A stretch of 64,000 nt of DNA from Methylotenera_A sp036676175 (GTDB lineage: Bacteria > Pseudomonadota > Gammaproteobacteria > Burkholderiales > Methylophilaceae), in contig JAKFDL010000023.1 in the NCBI GenBank assembly GCA_036676175.1, positions 1 through 64,000 of the forward strand, in the 5' to 3' direction. Position numbers and translations under genes: made by a program. The notes beneath the pieces were generated by a model. It searched no databases. It saw only the letters and a list, made by a program, of their open reading frames with translations, and was not told the DNA's origin. Below are positions 42,298 to 50,349 of the stretch, piece by piece (position 1 is the first letter of the stretch; the number at the start of each line of letters is the position of its first letter).

Positions 42298-42897
42298 TTA
42301 CTCACCGCCTAATTTCTGAATGCCGGTCACACCTGCAGTGAGCGTGAAACGCATGGCTTCTTCCATGCTCATTTTAAGCGGTTTTGTCGCTTTACGTGGA
42401 ACAAGCACAGCAAACCCCCCAATACCGTAACTCATCGGAATATAAACCAATAAACTATCTTTTTGATTTAATCCTGCAGGCATCTTGGACATGTCGGCCT
42501 GGGTAACAAGCCCAACCAATTGCATATCTCCAATAGTCACTGCTACCACCTGCTCAAAGTCTTTCTTTTTCTCTGCTGAGAAATAATCAAGTAAATCTCG
42601 AATCGATAGATATACTGATTTAATGACTGGAAGTCGCTTCATCAGCCGCTCCACAGAAGCGAGTATTTGACGTGCAATAATGGTTTGCATTATTAGCCCG
42701 ACTAAGAAAGCCACCACAAGTCCTGCAACCACCCCCATCCCTGGCCGGTAAAATTCCTCTGGTAGAACACTACGGATTACTCCGCCAAGTATGGTCTCAG
42801 TGGTCAAAACAAACCAGTAAAGTAAATACAGCGTGAGTATCACCGGCAATAGTGTGATTAAGCCAGTTAAGATATTTTTATTGATTAATTTCAACAT
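42298..42897 (-). CDS. DUF502 family membrane protein
   Basis: The 199-residue protein has two membrane helices (ILTGLITLLPVILTLYLLYW near 9-29 and GVVAGLVVAFLVGLIMQTII near 55-75) followed by a soluble region with RLPVIKSVYLSIRDLLDYFS, YIPMSYGIGGFAVLVPR and EEAMRFTLTAGV, matching DUF502. The family has no settled function; plant homologues affect membrane trafficking. It is separated by 51 bp from the upstream VF530-type gene on the same strand and may be co-transcribed with it. Confidence 0.88.
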   Translation of the reverse strand: MLKLINKNILTGLITLLPVILTLYLLYWFVLTTETILGGVIRSVLPEEFYRPGMGVVAGLVVAFLVGLIMQTIIARQILASVERLMKRLPVIKSVYLSIRDLLDYFSAEKKKDFEQVVAVTIGDMQLVGLVTQADMSKMPAGLNQKDSLLVYIPMSYGIGGFAVLVPRKATKPLKMSMEEAMRFTLTAGVTGIQKLGGE

Positions 42898-42948
42898 GAT
42901 TATTTCCTAATTTAAATTTGGTATTTTGGCTACAGACGAGTGAATTTC

Positions 42949-43212
42949 CTAATCGGGCTCTGCAGGTAATTCATTATCTTTTGTGTTTGCTGTTTGTTGC
43001 ATGAATAAATAAAGGCGTTCAACTCTATCACGTGCCCAAGGTGTTTTCCGTAGAAATTTAAGGCTTGATTTAATACTTGGGTCATGGGAGAAACAGTTCA
43101 CAGGTATGCGCTCAGCTAATCCATCCCACCCGTAATGGTGAAATAACGAAGTCACTACCACTTCTAGTGTAATGCCATGTAAGGGGTTATTGGGTTGTTC
43201 AGGTAAAGTCAT
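42949..43212 (-). CDS. VF530 (DUF2132) family small DNA-binding-like protein
   Basis: The 87-residue protein matches VF530: NPLHGITLEVVVTSLFHHYGW, NCFSHDPSIKSSLKFLRKTPWARDRVERLYL. The family is small, helical and conserved among proteobacteria; a member from Vibrio has been described as having a DNA-binding-like fold. Function is unknown. It sits upstream of the DUF502 gene on the minus strand. Confidence 0.88.
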   Translation of the reverse strand: MTLPEQPNNPLHGITLEVVVTSLFHHYGWDGLAERIPVNCFSHDPSIKSSLKFLRKTPWARDRVERLYLFMQQTANTKDNELPAEPD

Positions 43213-43365
43213 GAGTATCTATATAGCTAATTTACGTATTGAAAAGTTTCTAGGAAAATAGGTGAATGCCGCTTAGTCTTGAGGTAACATGATTAGAGTC
43301 CTAGTCTAGATGCATAATCAAATTTAATATCAACCTAGATATTACCATTTATAAATTTACTTCTA

Positions 43366-43992
43366 ATGTGCAATTACCAAACCTTGGTGAATACGCTACA
43401 TGCATTTCAAATGCAGGCAAAACATCGCCAAATTACCATAGGCGAGCTTATCGATAGCCTGGATGAAGCGGCTTTTGCCTTCATTGCGATTATTCTGGTA
43501 CTGCCTTTCCTGCAGCCGCTACCTCTGGGCCCGATATCAGTTGCAGGCGGCCTCACCTTTGCAGTGCTCGGGCTACAGTTGTTACGGGGGCATGAATCAC
43601 CCGTATTGCCGAAACGTATACGTGAATTAGAACTACACGAAAAGACATTACAAATTATGATTAGTGTGGGTCTGAAAATAATTGATTTTTGTCGCAAAAT
43701 TACACGCCCTCGAATGCAGTATTTAGTGAGTGGTAAAACAGGGCGGCAGGTAAGCGGATGGATTTTGCTAGCTGGAGGGTTGCTGATGGCGGTTCCGTTC
43801 CCAATTCCATTGCCATTCAATAATGCCATCCCAGGCTTGGCTATTTTGTTTTACTGTATTGGCGAGCTGGAAGATGACGGATTGATGGTATTTTTCTCTT
43901 TATTTTGGTTGGTAGTAACGGTGCTTTATTTCACAGCTTTTTTTGTGTCTATATGGATTTTTGGATACCAGGCAGTCAGCCACTTTATATAG
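43366..43992 (+). CDS. ExoD-family membrane protein
   Basis: The 208-residue protein has a soluble start (about 1-40: GELIDSLDEAAFAFIAIILVLPFLQPLPLGP marks the conserved boundary) and about four membrane helices, including PIPLPFNNAIPGLAILFYCIGELEDDG. These features match ExoD, originally linked to exopolysaccharide production and alkaline tolerance in Sinorhizobium. Here no exopolysaccharide cluster is adjacent, but the glucan synthase lies 2 kb away. It is probably transcribed alone. Confidence 0.85.
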   Translation: MCNYQTLVNTLHAFQMQAKHRQITIGELIDSLDEAAFAFIAIILVLPFLQPLPLGPISVAGGLTFAVLGLQLLRGHESPVLPKRIRELELHEKTLQIMISVGLKIIDFCRKITRPRMQYLVSGKTGRQVSGWILLAGGLLMAVPFPIPLPFNNAIPGLAILFYCIGELEDDGLMVFFSLFWLVVTVLYFTAFFVSIWIFGYQAVSHFI

Positions 43993-44057
43993 TGGTTTTT
44001 AGTCATTACTATCTGGAAGGCTAGTGATTATTCTTAGTTTAGTGTTAAATTAGGGAT

Positions 44058-44279
44058 ATGAAAAAATCATATTACATTGACTATCCGCAAGAGCATGTAG
44101 AGGGGCAGGCTAATACCTATCGATGTGTTTATTGTAAGGTGGTGACGACTAAAATTAATGGTAGCTTACAAGGCCATTTGCCAACATGTGAGTATCGATT
44201 GAAGTTAGAGCGCGATGGCTTTGAAAAAAATGACGATTCAAATTCACCTGGTTATTCAACCGCTGACGACTTTGATTGA
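44058..44279 (+). CDS. Small cysteine-containing protein of unknown function
   Basis: The 73-residue hydrophilic protein carries C-V-Y-C near residue 24, then HLPTC around residue 45, which could bind one zinc ion (C-x2-C...H-x3-C). The tail is acidic and serine-rich. No family is recognised. A weak GGGATATG context precedes the ATG. It lies between the ExoD-like gene and another small gene; both point in the same direction. The next 165 bp hold no gene that I can identify. Confidence 0.6.
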   Translation: MKKSYYIDYPQEHVEGQANTYRCVYCKVVTTKINGSLQGHLPTCEYRLKLERDGFEKNDDSNSPGYSTADDFD

Positions 44280-44444
44280 TTCAAAATTCCTCAGGCATGC
44301 CTGTTTGTAGTCCGATTCTTACATCTATTTAACCGCATCTCTGATACGACTTGTTGTAGATTTAGATTATGTTTCTCCTTAGCAAGTAATTACTACTTGA
44401 TAGATAAAAAGAATTAGTAACTTTTTATTTTGAGGAGAGTCATC

Positions 44445-44618
44445 ATGCCCGCAGGTTCAAGTCCTAAACGAGAGCGTGAATATAAAAAATTGGTGAAAGA
44501 GTTCCGTCAATCACATCAATACCCTGGTAGAGAAGAGGAAGTTGCAGCGCGTATTGTGAATAAGCAACGCAAAGAACATGGTGAGACCAAAGATGACGAT
44601 AATAAAAACACGCACTGA
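44445..44618 (+). CDS. Small 'plasmid stabilization'-like protein (Ku-associated type)
   Basis: The 57-residue basic protein begins MPAGSSPKREREYKKL and contains EEEVAARIVNKQRKEHGETK, a pattern seen in short proteins that databases call plasmid stabilization proteins and that often lie near Ku/LigD. GAGGAG, 9 bp before the ATG at 44445, fixes this start over the TTG at 44430. Neither Ku nor ligase genes are in the window. Its function is not established. The 274 bp that follow up to 44893 contain no recognised feature. Confidence 0.75.
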   Translation: MPAGSSPKREREYKKLVKEFRQSHQYPGREEEVAARIVNKQRKEHGETKDDDNKNTH

Positions 44619-44892
44619 GTGGTCATTTCTGAGTAAGAAAAAGCCTGATCTATACTGAAGCGTAATTATTTCCAGCTAAGATTTACTCATAGGCTGAAAT
44701 GTTAAGATATTATTGCTTATGCTGTATCTCGGCCTGAGTAAATGGTCAAACGACAGGCACACAAGGGATTCATAAGCAATGATGCGATATAATTCTTGGG
44801 TAGTAATTAGAGAATCTTACATTCATGCATCTCCACACAGCTTCATACCCAATTATTTTCCCCATGACACCGAATAGAAAGACATCTAACTA

Positions 44893-45942
44893 GTGAGTTT
44901 ACCGACTATGGGCATAAAAACCGCACACATGCCTTTTTCTGATGTTAATCAACAATCACAACTTTGGAAAGATAGCCTGCTGGGCGCCATCTGCTTTGTT
45001 GAATGCCTACCCGATAGCAATACATTAGAAACGATAGGGGCTTCAATCGCCCAGTTGCAAGCACCTATTCTGGCTGGCGCTGAGGTGTCTGGCGAGATAT
45101 GGTTAAGTCATCCTGCTTTGTTATTGGGAAAGCCGTTAAGCTATGGTTCCAAAGGCGCAATTCAATATCGGTTTGATAACGACTTACTATTTGGTGTTAT
45201 TTCCGTACCTGAGCTTGGGTCATTACAACATGCCACAGAGTCTGCCTACCGTGAGATATTTGCGCTCATGCAAGCGCTTGATTATCCTTATATTTACCGA
45301 TTCTGGAACTACATGGCAGATATCAATGGCGTAAGTAATGGCCTAGAGCGTTATCGCCAATTTAATGTAGGTCGCAAGGATGCATTTTTGGCTTCTAACG
45401 GCGAATTAGATAATCAGTTGCCAGCCGCCTGTGCATTGGGTCTGGCGGACGGCCCATTGACCGTTGCTTTTCTATTAGGGCGTCAACCAACAGTGGAAAT
45501 CGAAAATCCTAGGCAAGTAAATGCGTATGAATACCCTGAAGAATATGGTCCACGCTCTCCCAGTTTTTCGCGTGCGACTTTATTGAATGCTAAGCAAAAT
45601 GCGCTATTGTTCATATCAGGCACTGCGAGTATTGTTGGTCATCAAACACTGCATCCATTAGATGTAGTGGCACAAACCACGGAAACCCTGGTTAATTTGG
45701 AGGCGGTCATCGCCGAAGCCAACCGCATGCTCGGCAAACAGGAATTTGATTTGCACAACATTTATTTCAGGGTATATATTCGTCATGCGGCCGATTTAAA
45801 CTTGGTGAGAAATGAAATCGAGCGCTACATAGGTGGTGCAATAAAAGCTGTTTATATACAGGCCGATATATGTCGCCAGGAGCTGTTGCTAGAAATTGAA
45901 GCAACTGCTGGCCGTAGGTTAGAACTTGCGAGCGACTGTTAA
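44893..45942 (+). CDS. xanB2: XanB2-like chorismatase (3-/4-hydroxybenzoate synthase)
   Basis: The 349-residue protein matches the chorismatase/FkbO-XanB2 family: IYRFWNYMADINGVSNGLERYRQFNVGRKDAF (about 135-167), PAACALGL, ENPRQVNAYEYPEEYGPRSPSFSRA (substrate-binding core) and LFISGTASIVGHQTLHPLDVVAQT. XanB2 converts chorismate to 3- and 4-hydroxybenzoate; 3-hydroxybenzoate primes xanthomonadin synthesis. It heads a three-gene plus-strand unit opposite the polyene operon, so it probably supplies the aryl starter. Start is GTG 44893 or ATG 44908; neither has a decisive ribosome binding site. Confidence 0.88.
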   Translation: MSLPTMGIKTAHMPFSDVNQQSQLWKDSLLGAICFVECLPDSNTLETIGASIAQLQAPILAGAEVSGEIWLSHPALLLGKPLSYGSKGAIQYRFDNDLLFGVISVPELGSLQHATESAYREIFALMQALDYPYIYRFWNYMADINGVSNGLERYRQFNVGRKDAFLASNGELDNQLPAACALGLADGPLTVAFLLGRQPTVEIENPRQVNAYEYPEEYGPRSPSFSRATLLNAKQNALLFISGTASIVGHQTLHPLDVVAQTTETLVNLEAVIAEANRMLGKQEFDLHNIYFRVYIRHAADLNLVRNEIERYIGGAIKAVYIQADICRQELLLEIEATAGRRLELASDC

Positions 45943-45944
45943 AA

Positions 45945-46802
45945 ATGAACTCGATACAGTATCAATTGCTTGTCTTATATGATTACGGCGTGCTGTATCT
46001 CGGTTTGATTTGGCTGGGATTTTTGAGTTTATGCTGGACAATAGTGGCCACTATTTTGTATCCACTTTTGCCAGGGCGCTTTGCAACCCGCTTAGGCCGA
46101 TACATCATCATGATTTCTTTTCGCGCTTATCTTGCCAGCTTAAGTATGTCGCGGCGCTGTCGCTTTGATTTAACCGAGCTGGATGTACTGCGAGATGACG
46201 CTCCGTTGATTATTGCGCCCAATCATCCCTGTTTGCTAGATGCGGTCATGATTATTTCGCGTTTACCGAATGTGGCTTGTGTAATGAAAGCCGAGCTGAT
46301 GCACAATATCTTTTTAGGCGCGGGTGCGCGTTTGGCGCGCTATATCCCTAATGAACCCATACGCCAGATGGTGATGCAAGCCAGTGAAGATTTTAAAACG
46401 GGTAGTCATTTGCTGCTATTCCCTGAGGGGACTCGCACGGTAAATCCACCTATTAATGCGCTAAAAGGCAGCATTGCGTTAATCGCCATGCAGGCAAAAG
46501 TACCAGTGCAAACGATATTAATAGAAACAGATTCACCTTATTTAAGTAAAGGCTGGCCTTTGTTTCGCAAACCTAACATGCCTGTCAACTACAAAATAAG
46601 ATTAGGCAAGCGTTTTGATCCGCCCCAAGATACGCATCTTTTTATAGCTGAGCTTGAAGACTATTTTTTGCAGGCACTAACGCCTTCAACGCGCGCATCC
46701 TCTAGTGAAAAACCTGATATTGCTACAAGTACTCAGCAATATGGGGGCTTCGCTGACACTAAATCACCTGGCACTAAATCACCTGGAACTGCGTTGTCAT
46801 GA
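45945..46802 (+). CDS. PlsC-type 1-acyl-glycerol-3-phosphate acyltransferase-like protein
   Basis: The 285-residue protein has an N-terminal membrane helix (LGLIWLGFLSLCWTIVATIL) and the acyltransferase motifs APNHPCLLDAVMI (N-H-x4-D, near 88-95), FLGAGARLARYIPNE, and LLLFPEGTRTV. The last 30 residues are low complexity and include a duplicated T-K-S-P-G. It is 2 bp downstream of the XanB2-like gene and overlaps the GT2 gene by 4 bp. In xanthomonadin-type clusters such enzymes join the polyene to a glycerolipid head, which is the likely role. Confidence 0.88.
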   Translation: MNSIQYQLLVLYDYGVLYLGLIWLGFLSLCWTIVATILYPLLPGRFATRLGRYIIMISFRAYLASLSMSRRCRFDLTELDVLRDDAPLIIAPNHPCLLDAVMIISRLPNVACVMKAELMHNIFLGAGARLARYIPNEPIRQMVMQASEDFKTGSHLLLFPEGTRTVNPPINALKGSIALIAMQAKVPVQTILIETDSPYLSKGWPLFRKPNMPVNYKIRLGKRFDPPQDTHLFIAELEDYFLQALTPSTRASSSEKPDIATSTQQYGGFADTKSPGTKSPGTALS

Positions 46803-47557
46803 TCACTGCTTCTTCAAGCCATATCGTCCTTATACCTAGTTATAATCCAGGTGAAAAAGTGTATGACACTGTCCGCTCGGCTCGCCAATATTGGAACCCA
46901 GTATGGGTGGTGATTGACGGCAGCACGGACGGTTCTGAAGTTACCCTGCAAAAAATGGCTAAAGTAGATGCTGGTTTACGGGTGATTCATTTGCCCAAAA
47001 ATAAAGGTAAAGGTGCGGCGGTATTACAGGGCCTGCACTTAGCCGCCGCCGAAGGTTATACCCATGTGCTGACGATGGATTCTGATGGGCAGCATCCGCC
47101 AGACCTGATTCCCACTTTTATGGCTGAGTCAATCAAACAGCCAGACGCGATGATATTGGGCAAGCCGATATTTGATGCCAGCGCACCAAACATCAGGGTA
47201 CAGGGACGTAAGCTTTCCAACTGGTGGGCAAATGTGGAAACCTTATGGGCAGGGATTGGTGACTCGCTGTTTGGATTTCGTGTTTATCCAATTGACCCGC
47301 TTAGAAAGGTAATGCGTTTTCAGCCTTGGATGCGCCATTTTGATTTTGATCCTGAAGCCGCAATAAGGTTAAGTTGGCGCGGGGTTAAGGTGGTTAATTT
47401 GCCTGCACCTGTACTTTATTTCAGTACAGATGAAGGTGGTGTTTCGCACTTTCGTTATTTGCGAGATAACATATTACTTACTTGGATGTATACGCGGCTG
47501 TTTATCGGTTTTGTGCTGCGTTTGCCGATACTTTTAATCAGGCGCTTTTTAAAGTAA
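46799..47557 (+). CDS. Family 2 glycosyltransferase of the polyene cluster
   Basis: The 252-residue protein has a GT-A fold: VLIPSYNPGEKV, VVIDGSTDGSE (nucleotide site), the D-x-D in LTMDSDGQHPPD near 98, and WMRHFDFDPEAAIRLSWRG near 180, plus a short hydrophobic C-terminus. Its start overlaps the acyltransferase gene by 4 bp, so the two probably act together in building the sugar-lipid anchor of the pigment. The sugar is unknown. Dolichol-phosphate-type and polyprenol GT2 enzymes are related alternatives. Confidence 0.88.
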   Translation: MITASSSHIVLIPSYNPGEKVYDTVRSARQYWNPVWVVIDGSTDGSEVTLQKMAKVDAGLRVIHLPKNKGKGAAVLQGLHLAAAEGYTHVLTMDSDGQHPPDLIPTFMAESIKQPDAMILGKPIFDASAPNIRVQGRKLSNWWANVETLWAGIGDSLFGFRVYPIDPLRKVMRFQPWMRHFDFDPEAAIRLSWRGVKVVNLPAPVLYFSTDEGGVSHFRYLRDNILLTWMYTRLFIGFVLRLPILLIRRFLK

Positions 47558-47783
47558 TCCTTTCTTAGCGATGATTAAACAGCTAGGCTCAATAATGTAG
47601 TCATACTCGTTGTTCATTTCATTTGTAGTCAAAATCTGACTACAAATTAGTCAAAGTGCTGATATCAGCAATTCGAAGTTTATTTTAAATTCATTTAATT
47701 GTTAGTAATGCGGCTTGGCACCTGCTAATCGCATTTATTAAAAATATAATTACTGATGGATTGTCATGAACGAGGAGATTATC

Positions 47784-48269
47784 ATGCGCATTGTCCTTAA
47801 AAAATCAGCATTTACTGCTTTTGCAGGCTTGCTTATATTTTCAAGTAGTTTTTCATTTGCAGAGCAAAGTTTTGTAGATACTAAAACTGGCCAGCCCCTG
47901 AAAATTGATTCAGGCCTATTTAATACAGAACAGTCTAAGAAATTCCTCAGCACAGGTGAGAATCCATACAAGGGTAATGCAGAAGCCATCGCTAGTGGTA
48001 AAAAGCATTATCAAAGCTACTCTTGTGCCCAATGTCACGGTGCACAAGCCCAAGGTCAGACCGCTGGTGGCATAACAGGCCCCAGATATAACCATTCCAA
48101 AACTGCTACAGATAAGGGCATGTTCGAAATCATTTGGGCTGGTACCAATAATGGCATGAGCGGTAAAGGCAAGGGCGTGATGGATCCGAGTGATCGTAAC
48201 AACGGCTTATCACCCGATGAAGTGTTAAGGATGATGGCGTGGATTAGAAGTCAGCCTGCTGGAAAATAA
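47784..48269 (+). CDS. Cytochrome c(L)-like (MxaG/XoxG family) c-type cytochrome
   Basis: The 161-residue protein has a signal peptide ending near FAEQ and one heme site C81-A-Q-C-H85. The N-terminal part of the mature chain (FVDTKTGQPLKID, KKFLSTGENPY) and GLSPDEVLRMMAWIRSQ near the end resemble cytochrome c(L), the electron acceptor of methanol dehydrogenase. A Met in NNGMSGKGKG is a likely axial ligand. GAGGAG before ATG 47784 selects this start over 47766. No methanol dehydrogenase gene is in the window. It lies between the two halves of the pigment cluster, and its link with it is unclear. Confidence 0.78.
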   Translation: MRIVLKKSAFTAFAGLLIFSSSFSFAEQSFVDTKTGQPLKIDSGLFNTEQSKKFLSTGENPYKGNAEAIASGKKHYQSYSCAQCHGAQAQGQTAGGITGPRYNHSKTATDKGMFEIIWAGTNNGMSGKGKGVMDPSDRNNGLSPDEVLRMMAWIRSQPAGK

Positions 48270-48272
48270 AGC

Positions 48273-48294
48273 CTTTCACTTTATTACGTGAAAG
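48273..48294. terminator. Possible bidirectional hairpin between cytochrome c and ketoreductase genes
   Basis: CTTTCAC and GTGAAAG pair around an 8-nt loop just after the cytochrome stop. It lies between convergent genes. The U-tract is poor on both strands, so termination is only tentative. Confidence 0.35.
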
Positions 48295-48345
48295 AAAAGC
48301 TCGCTATCATGCAGGGCACTCTTTTACATTTTAATCATATTGAAT

Positions 48346-49065
48346 TTAAATCATGCCGCCGTTAATCGAGATGATTTGCCCTGTGATATAAGTCGCTTGA
48401 TCTGAAACAAGAAAACTCACCAAGTCGGCTACTTCCGTTGGGTTGCCAGCACGTTTCATCGGTACGATATTGGCGATCGCTTTAGCATCGAATGCGCTTT
48501 CGCTCATGCTTGTATCAATAATACCTGGAGCGATGGCGTTCACGGTAATGCCTCTGCTTGCAACTTCTTGAGATAGCGATTTGGTTGCAGCATTTAATGC
48601 GCCTTTTGCCGCAGAATAGTTGGTCTGACCGCGATTACCAGTGATTGCAGCAACAGAAGACACATTCACGATACGCCCCCAGCGACTGCGTATCATGGGC
48701 ATCATTAACGGTTGCGTCACATGAAAAAAGCCATGTACCGATACATCTATCACGCGATGCCATTGGTCTGGGCGCATGCCGGGAAACACTGCATCATCAT
48801 GAATTCCGGCATTATTCACCAATATTTGGATAGATTCGTGTTCTACCAACGGAGCCAGCACCGCTATCACGGCGGCGCTGTCGGTTACGTCAAATTGCAA
48901 GGCTTCGGCACTAGCGCCTGCCGCACAAATTTCTGCCGCTAATTGCTGTGCGGTCGCAAAGCCTTGGTTGGCATGGATATAGACATGGTAGCCATCAACA
49001 GCAAGCCGGCGGCTAATGGCCGCACCAATACCACCACTACCACCTGTGACTAATGCTCTTTTCAT
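48346..49065 (-). CDS. 3-ketoacyl-ACP reductase of the polyene cluster (FabG/ApeQ-like)
   Basis: The 239-residue short-chain dehydrogenase has TGGSGGIGAAISRRL (dinucleotide fold, 7-21), NNAG near 88, and the catalytic Ser in VNVSSVAAITG with YSAAKGAL (Tyr and Lys). It should reduce ketoacyl-ACP intermediates at each polyene extension cycle. It is the last gene of the minus-strand aryl polyene operon, 19 bp after the dehydratase gene. The cluster location distinguishes it from the housekeeping FabG. Confidence 0.92.
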   Translation of the reverse strand: MKRALVTGGSGGIGAAISRRLAVDGYHVYIHANQGFATAQQLAAEICAAGASAEALQFDVTDSAAVIAVLAPLVEHESIQILVNNAGIHDDAVFPGMRPDQWHRVIDVSVHGFFHVTQPLMMPMIRSRWGRIVNVSSVAAITGNRGQTNYSAAKGALNAATKSLSQEVASRGITVNAIAPGIIDTSMSESAFDAKAIANIVPMKRAGNPTEVADLVSFLVSDQATYITGQIISINGGMI

Positions 49066-49084
49066 ACGTTACTTTCTTCTACAT

Positions 49085-49543
49085 TCATAAGTTTGCAAGA
49101 CTATCTGCATTTAATACCACAGCGGCACGTCCTTCTAGCAACACTTTATCGTTCGCACGCACCGTAAATTGATACAGCATATTGCTTTCATTCGCCATCA
49201 TGCAATTGGCTGTTATCACCAAATCTGTATTTACATCGTCAAGTCGTGTCACAGCCATCGTCACGCTACGCACACTGACCAGATAACCCACTTTAGGTCT
49301 TGAGCTATTTGCAGGGGCCAATAAGGCACCATGCACTGCCATCGCTTGCGCTGCATACTCAATGCCGCAGGCAATGCCCAACTGGCTGTGGGCACGCAAT
49401 GGGTTATCAAGTGCTCGATGACTGTCAGCGATACATTCAATTTTCTCTTGATCCCAAGCTTGTACGTTCTTTAATAAACACATGCTGCCTTGATGTGGAA
49501 TATGACTTTCTATCCAAGCATGATTCAGGTCTTGATTCAACAT
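49085..49543 (-). CDS. 3-hydroxyacyl-ACP dehydratase, ApeP-like hotdog protein
   Basis: The 152-residue hotdog protein has SHIPHQGSMCLL near 13-24, with the presumed catalytic His, and GIACGIEYAAQAMAVHGAL near 57-75, both typical of ApeP-type dehydratases. It would remove water to create the conjugated double bonds. It is encoded between the ketosynthase-like gene (7 bp overlap) and the ketoreductase. ApeP usually acts together with the smaller ApeI-type dehydratase, found here at 57161. Confidence 0.88.
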   Translation of the reverse strand: MLNQDLNHAWIESHIPHQGSMCLLKNVQAWDQEKIECIADSHRALDNPLRAHSQLGIACGIEYAAQAMAVHGALLAPANSSRPKVGYLVSVRSVTMAVTRLDDVNTDLVITANCMMANESNMLYQFTVRANDKVLLEGRAAVVLNADSLANL

Positions 49544-50349
49544 GGGCTGACCTCTATCGCTATGCGTGTATTACCAAGGTAATCTAGCACGACACGACGT
49601 TTTTTCTGTTGCGCGATTGCTTGCAACAAAGGTAAACCGCGCGCAGCGGGAATCGCCATGCGTAAAGTTTCCAGCGCCGTATCGCTAAACATGTCAGCCT
49701 TATCATTGGTGATGCTGACTTTTATTTGGGTGATTGTTTTTTGGCTGGCTTGTGGCGCTAGCAGCAACGCTATACCACAGTTGTCGGGTATTGGTCGTTT
49801 GCTAAACATCGGTTCAGGATATGGCGTATCACTGGCCATCAAGATGCAGCGCGTATCTTCAACCACAACTTGTGTCAAAGCGTCCAGTAAACCGGCACCG
49901 AAGCTTGCATCAAATGCGCACAACACCGACGAAGTTGCCATAGTTTCGGTAGCGATGCTCCAATAGCCTGCGGCAGCATTGTGTACGGAATTATGAAAGC
50001 GCGTGGGTGAAATCTGCCTGTCATTTGACGCCAGCATTTCGCAAATAGAATGGCAGTTAATACCATCACCGTTGGAAAAGGTGAACACACTAGGTAAATT
50101 TTCTTGCTGTAAGCCTGCCGCAGCGATAGCTTCCAGCGAAGTTGCCAATGTCAATTTGACGATGTCACTGGCTCGCCTGCGCTCTGCCGCTGGTAATAAC
50201 TCAGGCGTTGGAATGACTGTTTTTGATGATTGGTATGGTTGTGATCCAACCAGAATGGCACGACTGCTAGGCCAGTCATTAAATCCAGGGCCTAATAGAC
50301 CAATGCCTTCAATATAGGCGGCCAATTCTATTCTTTGTTCTGTCGCCAT
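49537..50349 (-). CDS. Beta-ketoacyl synthase-like partner (ApeC / chain-length-factor-like)
   Basis: The 270-residue protein corresponds to the N-terminal part of a ketosynthase: VFTFSNGDGINCHSICEML, FHNSVHNAAAGYWSIAT, then VLCAFDASFGAGLLDAL in the place of the nucleophile elbow, and PDNCGIALLL. The usual A-C-S-S-S context is missing, as are the two catalytic His regions, so it is unlikely to condense on its own. It probably pairs with the full ketosynthase encoded directly upstream (1 bp overlap) and limits chain length or orients the substrate. Comparable KS-like proteins occur in aryl polyene clusters. Confidence 0.8.
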   Translation of the reverse strand: MATEQRIELAAYIEGIGLLGPGFNDWPSSRAILVGSQPYQSSKTVIPTPELLPAAERRRASDIVKLTLATSLEAIAAAGLQQENLPSVFTFSNGDGINCHSICEMLASNDRQISPTRFHNSVHNAAAGYWSIATETMATSSVLCAFDASFGAGLLDALTQVVVEDTRCILMASDTPYPEPMFSKRPIPDNCGIALLLAPQASQKTITQIKVSITNDKADMFSDTALETLRMAIPAARGLPLLQAIAQQKKRRVVLDYLGNTRIAIEVSPC

